DNA of 64,000 nt from Polycladidibacter stylochi (GTDB lineage Bacteria > Pseudomonadota > Alphaproteobacteria > Rhizobiales > Stappiaceae). The notes under the pieces are model-generated. The model made no database searches. It saw only the letters and a list, made by a program, of their open reading frames with translations, and was not told the DNA's origin. The stretch covers positions 84,994 to 148,993 of the forward strand of contig NZ_LLWE01000041.1 in NCBI RefSeq assembly GCF_001562055.1, given 5' to 3'. Positions 1-8,758 of this stretch are shown here, piece after piece; positions within the stretch are counted from its first letter, which is position 1, and every line of letters begins with the position of its first letter. The position numbers and the translations under genes were made by a program.

Positions 1-249
1 TCAGTTCAGCCTTGGAGCCGTTTCAATCCACGCCCCTGTATGAGGGGCGACGTGGAAAATAACGGCCCGGGCCGCTACACCATGGTTTCAATCCACGCCC
101 CTGTATGAGGGGCGACGACCAAAAACGCTTATGCTTTAGGCAACGAGGTGGTTTCAATCCACGCCCCTGTATGAGGGGCGACATATAGCTTGTGATTACG
201 TGATTAATATTGTCGTCGTTTCAATCCACGCCCCTGTATGAGGGGCGAC
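1..249 (-). CRISPR. Type I-C CRISPR array (leader-proximal end)
   Basis: Four identical 32-bp repeats lie at 20-51, 85-116, 151-182 and 218-249. On the plus strand each begins GTTTCAATCCACGCCCC and ends GAGGGGCGAC. The minus-strand form starts GTCGCCCC and ends GGATTGAAAC, which is the typical I-C repeat with a 7-bp hairpin and an 11-nt 5' handle. Spacers are 52-84 (33 nt), 117-150 (34 nt) and 183-217 (35 nt). A partial spacer occupies 1-19, so the array continues beyond the left edge. Transcription is inferred to run on the minus strand, in the same direction as the cas genes, with the repeat at 218-249 next to the leader. There is no variation among the four repeats. Confidence 0.98.
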
Positions 250-453
250 AGCTGGAGGCTAGCACACACTAACAACTGAGAAAATAGCGACGTTTGCGCG
301 AACCTAACTTTTTATAAGTCAAATATTCAGTACCCAAAGGTTGCAAACAAGAAAACTATTATATTAACAATGAGAAAGAACCTGCGCGAACCTAACAGTT
401 AATTAATGGGCACTTAGGGTTCGCACACAATACATCTTAAGTTGGTTGACTAC
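250..453 (-). promoter_or_regulatory. CRISPR leader between cas2 and the array
   Basis: This 204-bp AT-rich stretch separates the end of cas2 from the first repeat and should contain the array promoter and the adaptation signals. A 14-nt direct repeat, TGCGCGAACCTAAC, occurs at 295-308 and 383-396, exactly 88 bp apart. A related inverted copy (TTAGGGTTCGCA) lies near 415-424. No ORF is convincing here. The role as leader follows from position; the function of the repeated motif is inference. Confidence 0.75.
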
Positions 454-744
454 TCACATTATCAGCGTACCATCAAAATCTATCGTTGCTTTCGCGCCGC
501 AGTGCTCAACCCGCCGCTGCCAGTTTGTTCCTAAATAGTAGAACCGCAAGCTGTCCTTATCTTCGTTATAAATCGAAAGAAGCCGCGCTTTTAGCTCAGT
601 CCATTGAGCCGGGTTAACATCGCATTCGAAAACAGAATACTGCACACGTTGGCCATAATCCAGACAGGCCTTTGCCAAGCGCCGCAACCGCCTTGCACCA
701 CCAGCACTATCGGTTTTAACATCATAAGTAATCAAAACCAGCAT
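454..744 (-). CDS. cas2: CRISPR-associated endonuclease Cas2
   Basis: The protein has 96 residues and begins [11 protein letters not shown], the standard Cas2 N-terminus with the conserved Asp after the first beta strand. An RVQYSVFEC strand follows. Cas2 is the structural dimer between two Cas1 dimers in the spacer-integration complex. The longer reading to 783 adds 13 residues unlike any Cas2. ATG at 744 has a GGAGAT ribosome site just upstream and leaves cas2 one base from the end of cas1. It is the last gene of the cas operon, directly before the leader. Confidence 0.97.
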   Translation of the reverse strand: MLVLITYDVKTDSAGGARRLRRLAKACLDYGQRVQYSVFECDVNPAQWTELKARLLSIYNEDKDSLRFYYLGTNWQRRVEHCGAKATIDFDGTLIM

Positions 745-745
745 G

Positions 746-1759
746 TTATCTCCAAACAAAGGGCGGATAACCTTCCAACTCATCTCGCAGGAAACGTGCC
801 ATTAACTGCGCCTGAATTAATGGGAATAAGCCAAACGCCACTTTCTCGCCAATAAATGGATGTTTTATTTCAGCACGCTTACGCTCTTGCCAAGCCTCAA
901 GGACGGTTTTCCGGCTCTCCTCTTTTAAATAGACAGCACCGCTGCTTTCGCGCGAAAAATCTTTAGGACTCAGCTGACGCCTGTTGATAAGCGATAAACA
1001 CACCCGATCGGCCAGTGGTGCACGAAACTCCTCCATTAAATCAAGTGCCAGCGAGGGCCTTCCCGGTCGGTCTGCATGGAGAAAACCCATTTGTGGATCC
1101 AGCCCCACAGTTTCCAATGCCGAGCGACAATCTGCTGTGAGCAATACATAGAGAAACGAAAGCAGCGCGTTCACTTCATCGCGCGGTGGGCGGCGCGATC
1201 TACCTGCAAAACCAAAACTCTCTTGACCTATCAGTTTCCCGAATACAGAAAAGTAAATACGGGCGGCATCTCCCTCATGCCCGCGTAGTTCCTCCACGTT
1301 GCAGGTTTCTAGTGCACCATTGCAAATACGCGTTAAGTTCTGCTCCGCTGTGTTAACGGCCCCGTCATCATCTTTATAATCACGCAGGTAGCGCCGTAAC
1401 ACGCTACGCTGATTAGCTATTTTGGCTGACACTATAGCCCCTGCAACCTCATGCGGGGCTTGTAGGCTGCGTAGGTGCTGTGCCCGTCGCAGCAGTATAT
1501 TCCCGCTTAGCGGGCCCTCTACTCTTGCCAGAAATTTGCCATAGGTATTTAGATAGCAAATCGAAACTCCACTTTCGGCACATGCATACATAAGCTGCGG
1601 TGAAAGCCCTACATTTCCAAAACAAACAACCGCGCTTAATAAATGCAACGGGGCACGGCCTTTAACGGTTCCGTCTAGCTGAACAACAATATTGGCACCT
1701 TCTTTACGTGCCCAAGCGCCATCACTGGTAATATATAATGTATTAAGAAACTTCTTCAT
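746..1759 (-). CDS. cas1: CRISPR-associated endonuclease Cas1 (type I-C)
   Basis: A 337-residue integrase that inserts new spacers at the leader end of the array together with Cas2. The N-terminal beta domain starts [15 protein letters not shown]. The C-terminal helical domain carries the acidic and histidine active-site region: the NALLSFLY helix, GFLH near residue 226, and LDLMEEFR near 238-245. The ATG overlaps the cas4 stop by four bases, so the two are translationally coupled. The length is normal for subtype I-C. Confidence 0.97.
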   Translation of the reverse strand: MKKFLNTLYITSDGAWARKEGANIVVQLDGTVKGRAPLHLLSAVVCFGNVGLSPQLMYACAESGVSICYLNTYGKFLARVEGPLSGNILLRRAQHLRSLQAPHEVAGAIVSAKIANQRSVLRRYLRDYKDDDGAVNTAEQNLTRICNGALETCNVEELRGHEGDAARIYFSVFGKLIGQESFGFAGRSRRPPRDEVNALLSFLYVLLTADCRSALETVGLDPQMGFLHADRPGRPSLALDLMEEFRAPLADRVCLSLINRRQLSPKDFSRESSGAVYLKEESRKTVLEAWQERKRAEIKHPFIGEKVAFGLFPLIQAQLMARFLRDELEGYPPFVWR

Positions 1760-2394
1760 TCGGGCACATCTTCAGCTTGTATTTGAGCTTTTAGCCACGC
1801 TTTGATGTTGCGCTTTTTGCTCAAAACTCTGGGAAGGCATTGTTGCAGAAGCGAACAATTATCACAGCGCTGCTTTTCATAGTGGGGTGGCGGTACAACG
1901 CCATGCTTGCGGCAATTACGAATGTCTTCAATTGTCGCAAGGGTTAAATTGCGTAGCTCCACATCCAGCATAACAGTCATGCGCCGACGGGTTTTGCCAT
2001 AATACAACGCCCCTTCTGGCAAGTTACACCCAAACTGTTCCTCAAGGCACAAGGCTTGCGCGCACAATTGCACTTCGTCTGCCCGGTGGGCTTTCGGCTT
2101 ACCGCGCTTATACTCAACGGGAAAGGGCAGCCCACCGTGTAATTCCACCATATCGGCCACACCGTAAAGCCCATAGCGCGCGGAAGTCAGCTCAACCGAA
2201 CGCAATAAGCGTAGTCCCGACCGATTTTCCGAGCTTCTTTGGTCGACGTTCTCATGCAGCAGCCTGCCCTCGGCAGTAAAACGGTTTTCTTCCCAAATCT
2301 GATCGAGATGAATTAAACCGTATTGACGCGGGCAGAACTGCCAATGCTGCAGCGCAGAAATTGCTATGGCATCAGAACGGCTCGACAATTTCAA
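1756..2394 (-). CDS. cas4: Cas4 RecB-like nuclease
   Basis: The protein has 212 residues. It carries the four cysteines of a Cas4 iron-sulfur cluster (C21, C177, C180, C186) and the RecB nuclease motifs GVADMVE (D81) and PVEYKRGK (E94, K96). Cas4 trims prespacers and selects those with a correct PAM before Cas1-Cas2 integration. The start overlaps the end of cas7 by 23 bases and the end overlaps cas1 by 4, consistent with one operon. All catalytic and cluster residues are present. Confidence 0.96.
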   Translation of the reverse strand: MKLSSRSDAIAISALQHWQFCPRQYGLIHLDQIWEENRFTAEGRLLHENVDQRSSENRSGLRLLRSVELTSARYGLYGVADMVELHGGLPFPVEYKRGKPKAHRADEVQLCAQALCLEEQFGCNLPEGALYYGKTRRRMTVMLDVELRNLTLATIEDIRNCRKHGVVPPPHYEKQRCDNCSLLQQCLPRVLSKKRNIKAWLKAQIQAEDVPE

Positions 2395-3274
2395 TACCTT
2401 GCGGCAGGTTCAACGCATCCAAATTGATTTTGTAATCACTGAAGCGCCGCGCAGCCGGTAAGTTATGGCTGCGTTGATCCCCAAGCGGCACCTCCTCACC
2501 ATTCAACACTCTGGCTACACTAACACGGTCAAACAGTTTATGGGCCTGTGCATTTCCCAGTGCACTTTCGTGTTTAAATGCAATCAACCGGCGGGAAGCC
2601 ATTTCTCCACGCGCGGCTGAGCGGTCAAAATCAAACATATCACGCAGGGCCGCCCACAAGGTGTCTAGATCACCTTCTGAGAAGCCGGTTTTTTCCGCCA
2701 ATTTCGGGTTGATGAAGCCATGAACACGATAAAGCCCGTAGGGCACAATGTGTTTGCGGCCCATGGTCCGTTCTTTATCCCTGTCCTTTTCGTTGGTCAC
2801 AGAGGAGCGGGTGATAGAGATTTCAAGCGGTAAGACGGCCTCTTCAGAACGGGCAAACGACAGCTGAACTGGCCCGCGCACCTGACCGCAATTAACCTCG
2901 GTTGTCATAACCGCGCCAAAGCTGCGAATGTCGAAGTAGTTATCGCACATCCACTTGGTCAGTGCTTTTGCTTCCTCATCCTTTTTAGGAAGTTTCTTTT
3001 TTTCTGACTTCAATTCTAAAGCAGTATAAGCTTTGGCGTTATTTTCATTGAGCACTGCGCGCTCACTCATATAAATCTCGTGACGCTGCTCGCCTTCATG
3101 GGCCATTGCAACATAATTGCGGATTTTGCGTTTCAGGCAAACATCCGACACCAATCCCTGATTGGTTTCCGGGTCCATGCGCGGCAGGTTACCGGCATCC
3201 GGGTCGCCATTCGGATTGCCATTGCTCACATCAAAAAACATAACAAAATCGTAGCGGTTCTGTAAATTAGACAT
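2372..3274 (-). CDS. cas7: Cas7 backbone protein, Csd2 family (type I-C)
   Basis: A 300-residue protein starting with a typical Csd2 N-terminus, RYDFVMFFDVSNGNPNGDPD near residues 7-26. It also has the ITRSSVTNEKD and HIVPYGLYRVHGFINP segments characteristic of Cas7c. Several copies polymerise along the crRNA to form the Cascade backbone. The gene overlaps the end of cas8c by 8 bases. No lesions are seen. Confidence 0.96.
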   Translation of the reverse strand: MSNLQNRYDFVMFFDVSNGNPNGDPDAGNLPRMDPETNQGLVSDVCLKRKIRNYVAMAHEGEQRHEIYMSERAVLNENNAKAYTALELKSEKKKLPKKDEEAKALTKWMCDNYFDIRSFGAVMTTEVNCGQVRGPVQLSFARSEEAVLPLEISITRSSVTNEKDRDKERTMGRKHIVPYGLYRVHGFINPKLAEKTGFSEGDLDTLWAALRDMFDFDRSAARGEMASRRLIAFKHESALGNAQAHKLFDRVSVARVLNGEEVPLGDQRSHNLPAARRFSDYKINLDALNLPQGIEIVEPF

Positions 3275-5039
3275 CGATCATCTCTTTTTCTTCAATGGAT
3301 TGTTTCGCATCGTTTTTTGTCCAACGCTGATGGTAGTAGCCAGCACAAAAACGACCCTGATCTTCAAGGGTTAAAGAACGCGGTAGTTCCGCATCCAGCC
3401 CCAGCCAGACCTGCCCAATTTCTTTTTCCAACCAGTGGCCAAGCCCCTTGTTTTCTGCTTTCTTTAAATTGGCTAAATGATGATTGCTATTGCGTAACAG
3501 CAAGGGGAAAATACGCGCCGGTGTTGCTGAGGCCGCTGAAAAATAGCGATCTTTAATCGTGGCGTTTAGCCCAGGCAATGCCGCAGATTGAGAGCGCTCC
3601 AGCAATGCAAACAAGCGTCCTAACCTATACGCCGAGTTGGTTGTTTCACTATCCAAACTCACCGAAATCTCCTCCTGTGTTCTTCGATTTATAACAGCTT
3701 TCAAAATGGCAACTCTGCGCCCGCTAATATCTTTTTCGGCGCGGATACGGGTCATGACAGCACTTAACAGTGTGCTCGGTAGCGGTTGGCCAGCCAGCAC
3801 AGCACGCATCACCTCCCCCCCAAGTAGTGGCGGGATGTTTTCTGCTTTACGTTGCAAAGCGATTTCGTATAATAAAGCCCAAGCAGCGGGAGGCCCATTA
3901 AAACCTGAAGGTTCCAAGCTAAGGTCTTGCCAAAAGCGGGCGATATTTTGCGCAAAAGTTTGCAAGCCCGATTGCTGCCAAAAACGAATAGATAGCCGAG
4001 CCGCATTGGGGGCTAAACCCAGCACAAAAATTTTGGTATTTTCATCAAATTCAGGCGCATCAGCATAACGCCCCTGCGAAATATTCATCAAACTGGCTTG
4101 TAATTTGTTGGTTTCATCAGCCTCGGTTGGCGGGTTTAAAGCCTGCCCTATTAGCAGTTCGGCAAAACTAGCGGCTTTTTGGCTGGCAGCTTCTGCCCAA
4201 AAGACCACCGTTGTATCACCTACACGCAAACTTCGCCGCGAGCCTTTCGCCAGTAATATGTTAAGCGCCGTTCCATAAGCAAGCGAGGCTGCTTCTGATA
4301 CCGGTGCATTCTCCCCTTGCTTTTTTCCATAGGATTCATAGGGTTCACCATTAAATGACACCAAAGCAGCGCCTGAGCTTTGTGCACCCATGACACCTTT
4401 TATCGGCGGGTGAAGACGGGCAATTGGAGCCTCTTCGCCGCTGACCAGACACAAGCCATTGGCACCATCCTCGTGGCTGTTTTGTAAATACTCCAAGACA
4501 GCTGGGCGCTCATGTAAAAAACGAAAGCCATTATCCGGCCCTTTGTCATCAACCAACCGAAACACAATATTCTGGTCGAGCGCATCATTAGGAAAACCAA
4601 GCTCTGAAAATTGCGTAGGCTGCCAATTCCCATAGAACTTGAAGAGTGCTTGTAACCCCTCATCTTCAGTGGAGGATAACAACTCTCGATGCGCCGTCAC
4701 AAAAGCATTATGTTCTTCGAGCGTCCGCTTCCCTTGGCCGGGGTGGATTTTTCCCTCTGCATCTTCAATAGCAGTCATACCTAGTACGTATGAGGTTTTA
4801 TCCCAAAACAGGTTGGGTTTAATGCCAGCTGTTCTTTTGACAGCTTGAGGCACTGCCATAACCCGCGCACTGGTTTTATTGCCTACGATTTCTTGTAGGC
4901 TACTGAGCCCAAGTGGTTTTCCTTCCCTGTCAATAACCAGCTCGAAGCTGATTTTTTCAAAAGAAAAGCCCGGCCTTGGTGCCTCGCCAACTTCCAGCAT
5001 GCGTACATGTAGTTGCGCCAGACTTTGCAAGACCGTCAT
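3267..5039 (-). CDS. cas8c: Cas8c large subunit, Csd1 family (type I-C)
   Basis: A 590-residue Csd1 protein. In I-C Cascade it recognises the PAM, and an internal start in the gene usually also supplies the small Cas11c subunit. Family features include the Csd1-like N-terminus, [11 protein letters not shown] (about residues 78-88), [16 protein letters not shown], and a C-terminal region ending [12 protein letters not shown]. The start overlaps the cas5 stop in an ATGA. It is intact and of family length. Confidence 0.96.
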   Translation of the reverse strand: MTVLQSLAQLHVRMLEVGEAPRPGFSFEKISFELVIDREGKPLGLSSLQEIVGNKTSARVMAVPQAVKRTAGIKPNLFWDKTSYVLGMTAIEDAEGKIHPGQGKRTLEEHNAFVTAHRELLSSTEDEGLQALFKFYGNWQPTQFSELGFPNDALDQNIVFRLVDDKGPDNGFRFLHERPAVLEYLQNSHEDGANGLCLVSGEEAPIARLHPPIKGVMGAQSSGAALVSFNGEPYESYGKKQGENAPVSEAASLAYGTALNILLAKGSRRSLRVGDTTVVFWAEAASQKAASFAELLIGQALNPPTEADETNKLQASLMNISQGRYADAPEFDENTKIFVLGLAPNAARLSIRFWQQSGLQTFAQNIARFWQDLSLEPSGFNGPPAAWALLYEIALQRKAENIPPLLGGEVMRAVLAGQPLPSTLLSAVMTRIRAEKDISGRRVAILKAVINRRTQEEISVSLDSETTNSAYRLGRLFALLERSQSAALPGLNATIKDRYFSAASATPARIFPLLLRNSNHHLANLKKAENKGLGHWLEKEIGQVWLGLDAELPRSLTLEDQGRFCAGYYHQRWTKNDAKQSIEEKEMIDV

Positions 5040-5695
5040 CGTACCATCCCCGCAGCATGGGCGCCGGCAACATCTATTACGCCGTCCACCATTTGGGCAC
5101 GGAAAAACATTGGTGTTTTATCCCGTGCAAAGTCGATGTCATAGAGCATCCACCCCAAATCGCGAGAAAGCCCTGATGTTTGTTCCGGCAACTCTTCCAA
5201 CAGCTCGAAATCGGCCACAAATTCACGAAGACCTAAGCAAGGGCGATGAAAGCATTGCCCTTTTGAGGCACGACGGCGAAAGGTATCCAGATGCTTTGCT
5301 ACGGTTTCATCTTTGCCAGCTTTTTCTGTCATCTCGAAATGCGCTTCAATCACATAAGCGACGTCTCTCAGGGCCATTGTTGCCCGCTGTTGCCGTTTTT
5401 CGTCCACGCACATATGCAAGCCCTTTAAGCTTCCTGCATTCATGGCTGTCTTGACATTCCTTGCAGAAATTTTCGAGCCAACTTCATTGCGGCGGATATT
5501 CTCAAAACGGATAGGTTCAAGGACGTGAATCTTGTCAATCACCCACTTAATTGCCGGCTTCCAATGAATCGCCTCCAAAACCCCCCGGGCGGCCGATGGT
5601 GTCAATACATCGTAGGAGACCCGCTCCACCTTCATTTCCGGTCGGGTAAAACAGGCATAGTCCCCCCATACCTTCAGCTTAACGCCGTAACTCAC
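5036..5695 (-). CDS. cas5: Cas5c (Cas5d) crRNA-processing endonuclease
   Basis: About 219 residues. In I-C systems, which lack Cas6, this protein cleaves the repeat at the base of its hairpin and caps the 5' handle. The chosen GTG start at 5695 gives (M)[21 protein letters not shown], the canonical Cas5d N-terminus. A GGAGGAG ribosome site sits immediately upstream; the longer TTG start at 5707 would swallow it. Its presence implies that the degenerate repeat upstream could also be processed. The gene begins the cas5-8c-7-4-1-2 block. Confidence 0.94.
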   Translation of the reverse strand: MSYGVKLKVWGDYACFTRPEMKVERVSYDVLTPSAARGVLEAIHWKPAIKWVIDKIHVLEPIRFENIRRNEVGSKISARNVKTAMNAGSLKGLHMCVDEKRQQRATMALRDVAYVIEAHFEMTEKAGKDETVAKHLDTFRRRASKGQCFHRPCLGLREFVADFELLEELPEQTSGLSRDLGWMLYDIDFARDKTPMFFRAQMVDGVIDVAGAHAAGMVR

Positions 5696-5715
5696 TGGCT
5701 CCTCCAACTATTTTG

Positions 5716-5745
5716 AATGCCCCCCACAAATAAATGGGAGGCATT
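5716..5745 (-). other. Hairpin between the degenerate repeat and cas5
   Basis: An imperfect inverted repeat with arms AATGCCCCCC (5716-5725) and GGGAGGCATT (5736-5745) around a 10-nt loop; one pair is G-U. It follows the spacer-like sequence in the minus-strand direction and could be a vestigial second repeat, a 3' stabilising end for a small guide RNA, or a weak attenuator before cas5. There is no U-tract, so a classical terminator is unlikely. Confidence 0.5.
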
Positions 5746-5802
5746 GCTTGATAACAATCTAGGAAGGTTACATGTTTCAATCCACGCCTACAAATAGGCG
5801 AC
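5746..5802 (-). ncRNA. CreA/CreR-like guide RNA: degenerate CRISPR repeat plus spacer-like sequence
   Basis: A lone 29-nt repeat-like element at 5774-5802 keeps the last 14 nt of the array repeat in transcript sense (GGCGTGGATTGAAAC end) and a shortened 6-bp CGCCTA/TAGGCG stem. The following 28 nt (5773 down to 5746) act as a spacer. Its first 16 nt, ATGTAACCTTCCTAGA, match the plus strand at 5981-5996 at 14 positions, and that target is preceded by TTC, the I-C PAM. One mismatch is at position 6, a base normally flipped out in type I complexes. The expected product is a crRNA-like RNA that sends Cascade to the promoter at 5947-5974. The sequence match is directly visible; the RNA itself is inferred. 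Confidence 0.75.
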
Positions 5803-5808
5803 AAGTAA

Positions 5809-5916
5809 TTACAAAATAAATCTCAGCATCATAATTAAGCGCAGAACACCTAGAGCAAGGCGCAAAATAGCACTTATTCTGCGATATAGCTTAAAATGCT
5901 CATTAGGATATTGCAT
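5809..5916 (-). CDS. 35-codon ORF, candidate CreT-type toxin
   Basis: The ORF reads MQYPNEHFKLYRRISAIL, then continues through a very hydrophobic, arginine-dotted stretch (RLALGV, LRLIMM, LRFIL) to TAA at 5809-5811. A perfect AAGGAG lies 6 nt before the ATG (5923-5928), and a promoter lies 24 nt further upstream. Two AGA codons and an ATA are present (AGA-ATA are adjacent), which are often rare codons. It is followed at once by the degenerate repeat. Toxicity could come from the membrane-active peptide or from tRNA sequestration. It could instead be a harmless leader ORF. No homologue is recognised. Confidence 0.55.
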   Translation of the reverse strand: MQYPNEHFKLYRRISAILRLALGVLRLIMMLRFIL

Positions 5917-5946
5917 ATTGCTCTCCTTAAATATGAGTACATTGAC

Positions 5947-5974
5947 TATATACAACCTTATGTTACTTTTTCAA
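5947..5974 (-). promoter_or_regulatory. Promoter of the small ORF (and possibly of cas5-cas2)
   Basis: Minus-strand -35 TTGAAA (5969-5974) and -10 TATATA (5947-5952) with 16-bp spacing, a near-consensus sigma70 promoter. It starts right after the cas3 stop. The predicted start lies near 5940, about 24 nt before the small ORF. Confidence 0.65.
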
Positions 5975-5977
5975 TAC

Positions 5978-5996
5978 TTCATGTAGCCTTCCTATA
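5978..5996 (+). promoter_or_regulatory. Predicted Cascade self-target site with PAM
   Basis: TTC at 5978-5980 followed by a protospacer beginning at 5981 that matches spacer-like positions 1-5, 7-14 and 16 of the guide at 5746-5773. The site lies in the last codons of cas3, and the PAM side is 4 bp from the -35 box. Bound Cascade would obstruct RNA polymerase. The match ends after position 16, too short for efficient cleavage by family precedent, but suitable for repression. Confidence 0.75.
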
Positions 5997-8183
5997 AAAA
6001 ATATCCATTTCTCCCTGCTTCTCCTCGGAGAAACCAGCTTGCTCACTGTAAAGCGTTGAATTTTCCAGAATGACAAATTGCGCCCCAAAATCATTGGGTC
6101 GGCAGATTTTCGCATCTCCGCTGGCAATTAAACCACTGAGAACCCATGGAGACACTTGGATTGAGTAGTTCTGCATTTTGCGGGCGATCACCCCAGCGTG
6201 CTGGCAGTGCTTGAGCAGTTCGCGTGCCTCTTCGGTAAGACCATAAGTCCCCCCGCCTATGATGAGTGGCTTACTGGTATCTTCTATGAGCCGAACAGTT
6301 GCTGCCATCTTGGCGAAGTTGAAATTCAGCTCCGAACCGGCATCGGCAATTTCAATCAGTGTTCCGCCTTGATCCATAGCGGTTGACCGGCTCCAGTAAA
6401 TTTCCCTGAAATAAGCTTCTACGGCCTCCAATGAAAGCGGGTCGTCAAACTGTGTCAATATAGTCAGCGCTTTTTCGGCATTGAGTTTTATTTCCGGAGG
6501 CGCCCCGTAAGTTTCCTCAGCTTCAAAAATATGTAACTGGCCAGAAGCCAATTTACCTTCCCGGTTACAACGTCCCGCCGCTTGTGCTATTGAATCAAGA
6601 CCGGCTACAGCCCGCCAAACCTCGGGAAAATCCAAATCAACGCCTGCTTCAACCAATGCAGTTGCAATTAAGAGCGTTGGCCGTTTATTCAGCTGTTGTT
6701 TCACCTGATCCAAGACATGACGACGATGCGTGGCGCTCATGTTGGTAGAGAGATGAAAAACCCCCTCGTCCTGTAAAGCGTTGTATAGATCGCGTGCCTG
6801 TTTTTTATTGTTTACAATAATGAGTGCGGTTTTACCGCTTAACTGCGCCACTAACTGACGGTTGGTTTGTAAGCCGACAAATTTTGCTTGAACGCGTTTC
6901 AAGCGGTTAAATAATTCAGGAGGATTAGGGGCTATCTCACGCGTATTTTCTTGCGACAGCGCCTCGGCAGCAGAAAAACCGCATTCCTTGTAGATTGCCG
7001 GCTGTGTTGCGGTGCACAACACCAGTGAGCAGCCATAGCCTCGCACCAACTCTTTTAGTGCTGCCAAACACGGGCGTAATAAATGAACAGGCAGGTTTTG
7101 CGCCTCATCCAGTATAATCACCGAATCTGCAATATTATGAAGCTTACGGCACTTTGAGGGTCGGTTTGCATAGAGGCTTTCAAACAACTGTACAGCTGTT
7201 GTTACAATGATCGGTGAGTCCCAGTTCTGAGCCGCATTTTTAATTTTCTCCGCTTTGCTTTCATCTTCTATCGTATCACTATCAAAAGCGCTGTGGTGCT
7301 CAAGTATCGCATCTGTGTCCCCAAGAAAGCTGCGAAAAACATCCGAAGTTTGCTCGATAATGGATGTATAGGGGGCAACATAAATAACGCGTCTCTTTTT
7401 GTGTTGAACAGCATGCTCAATCGCAAACTGAAGCGAAGATAACGTTTTACCGCCACCGGTAGGCACTGTTAGAGAAAACAGGCCTGGCTGATCTTTGGCC
7501 CGTTTGAGAGCAGCTGCCAACACCTGAGCCCGCAATCCATTCACTACATCACCATCTTGAACGGGAGGAAATTCGGCTAGCTTTTGTTTTAGGTGCTGGT
7601 TGAGGTTCTCTAGTGTGCCCTTATAACCGCGCTCAACCTCGGGGCTGTAAAAAGCTTCCGTTTGAATAAAATCGGCATCCACGAGAGCTGAAAACAACAT
7701 ACGTATAAAAAACTGGATTTCAAATAAACTGTTTTGACTGTCAAGTTCTTCAAATAATTTAGGTAATCTCAAAGGAGCCAGCGTCAACCATTCAGGTTTT
7801 TTAAGTAACTCTGCCTGTTTGAGCCGCTCGTTGAGCGGGGTAACCGGTCTATCTGAACCCGTTAAAAGACCATTGGCCAAACCCGCATGGTGACCGGCAA
7901 TACAGTAGGCCAGCATTTTTCCAAAGACCCCAAAGTTTTCAGCAGCATAACAAGCACCTTCACCACTGTGACCAACACTGTTCTTTTCCCCTTTGAGTTT
8001 TGCCTGAAAAGCCGGTTTTATTTTACCTAAATCGTGTAGCAAGCCTGCCACTTCACCTAGTGATGAGGCATCAAAAGCTGCAGCATTTTCGGCAGATTTT
8101 CTCGCAACAGCTGATAAATGGTCAGATAGTAACTCCCATTCATCAGCAGCAGTGTTTTCGAGTGAATGCGCATAAATCACCAC
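5979..8183 (-). CDS. cas3: Cas3 HD nuclease-helicase (type I-C)
   Basis: A 734-residue effector. The N-terminal HD nuclease domain has HDLGK at residues 50-54. The SF2 helicase has Walker A PTGGGKT near 241-247 and a DEAQ box at 359-362. Helicase motif VI is in the IAQAAGRCNREG segment. Cas3 is recruited by DNA-bound Cascade and degrades the target. Two GTG codons (8183, 8180) can serve as start, with GAGG upstream. It is separated from cas5 by the small-ORF and degenerate-repeat unit instead of abutting it. Confidence 0.97.
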   Translation of the reverse strand: MVIYAHSLENTAADEWELLSDHLSAVARKSAENAAAFDASSLGEVAGLLHDLGKIKPAFQAKLKGEKNSVGHSGEGACYAAENFGVFGKMLAYCIAGHHAGLANGLLTGSDRPVTPLNERLKQAELLKKPEWLTLAPLRLPKLFEELDSQNSLFEIQFFIRMLFSALVDADFIQTEAFYSPEVERGYKGTLENLNQHLKQKLAEFPPVQDGDVVNGLRAQVLAAALKRAKDQPGLFSLTVPTGGGKTLSSLQFAIEHAVQHKKRRVIYVAPYTSIIEQTSDVFRSFLGDTDAILEHHSAFDSDTIEDESKAEKIKNAAQNWDSPIIVTTAVQLFESLYANRPSKCRKLHNIADSVIILDEAQNLPVHLLRPCLAALKELVRGYGCSLVLCTATQPAIYKECGFSAAEALSQENTREIAPNPPELFNRLKRVQAKFVGLQTNRQLVAQLSGKTALIIVNNKKQARDLYNALQDEGVFHLSTNMSATHRRHVLDQVKQQLNKRPTLLIATALVEAGVDLDFPEVWRAVAGLDSIAQAAGRCNREGKLASGQLHIFEAEETYGAPPEIKLNAEKALTILTQFDDPLSLEAVEAYFREIYWSRSTAMDQGGTLIEIADAGSELNFNFAKMAATVRLIEDTSKPLIIGGGTYGLTEEARELLKHCQHAGVIARKMQNYSIQVSPWVLSGLIASGDAKICRPNDFGAQFVILENSTLYSEQAGFSEEKQGEMDIFYRKAT

Positions 8184-8758
8184 AAATCCTCAACAAAAAA
8201 CTACAAAATTAATGTAAATATTTACTAGTATATTAGTCTAGCAGGTATAATGTATATTGCTAATATTATTTTAGCCAAGCCCCTAATTCCCCCTATTAAA
8301 TAAACCCAAATGCAATTTCATCTCAGTGTCAGCAATGTATGATAAAGTTGTCTAATAAGATATCGATCTGTTGAATATGGGGGCAGAAACTCGAGAGAAT
8401 GCCAGTTGAGGACCCCAAAATACCGTTCTCCAATGCAGGCATAGCTAAGAGTGCCAAGCATATGAGTGGCAAAGCCACTTTCATCTACTCAGGCGATCGT
8501 CCGTCCTTGCTTATCATACACACTGAGTTTTTCATGTTAAGGAGCTCCCCCTGAAATGAGGGGATTACCTTAAAGGTTTGATTTAGTTAAAAATGCTATT
8601 GATATCTCCTAGAGTAATTATTCAATAATACACAAATCAACGGCAAAATGCGATGAAATATAATCTCTAGTATTCAGTATATAATTTATTATACAATAGT
8701 ATAATTCAGATTTTACTGTAGGGTGGGTGTAAGATATTTTATATAACGGCAGAGAAAA
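8184..8758. promoter_or_regulatory. Divergent intergenic region between cas3 and zorA
   Basis: 575 bp of AT-rich DNA that must hold the promoters for the two divergent defence operons. A short hairpin AGTGGC-AAA-GCCACT sits at 8465-8479 and another with CCCCT/AGGGG arms lies near 8550. There is no convincing ORF and no recognisable insertion sequence. Confidence 0.4.

Noticed and set aside
5951..5962. Alternative match of the spacer-like start (ATACAACCTT region) inside the promoter
   Set aside because: Only 8 of 10 bases agree and the flanking bases are TAT, not TTC; the site at 5981 is better in both match and PAM.
8310..8480. Minus-strand frame in the cas3-zorA gap (HMLGTLSYACIGERYFGV)
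   Set aside because: No start with a ribosome site, and no family recognised.
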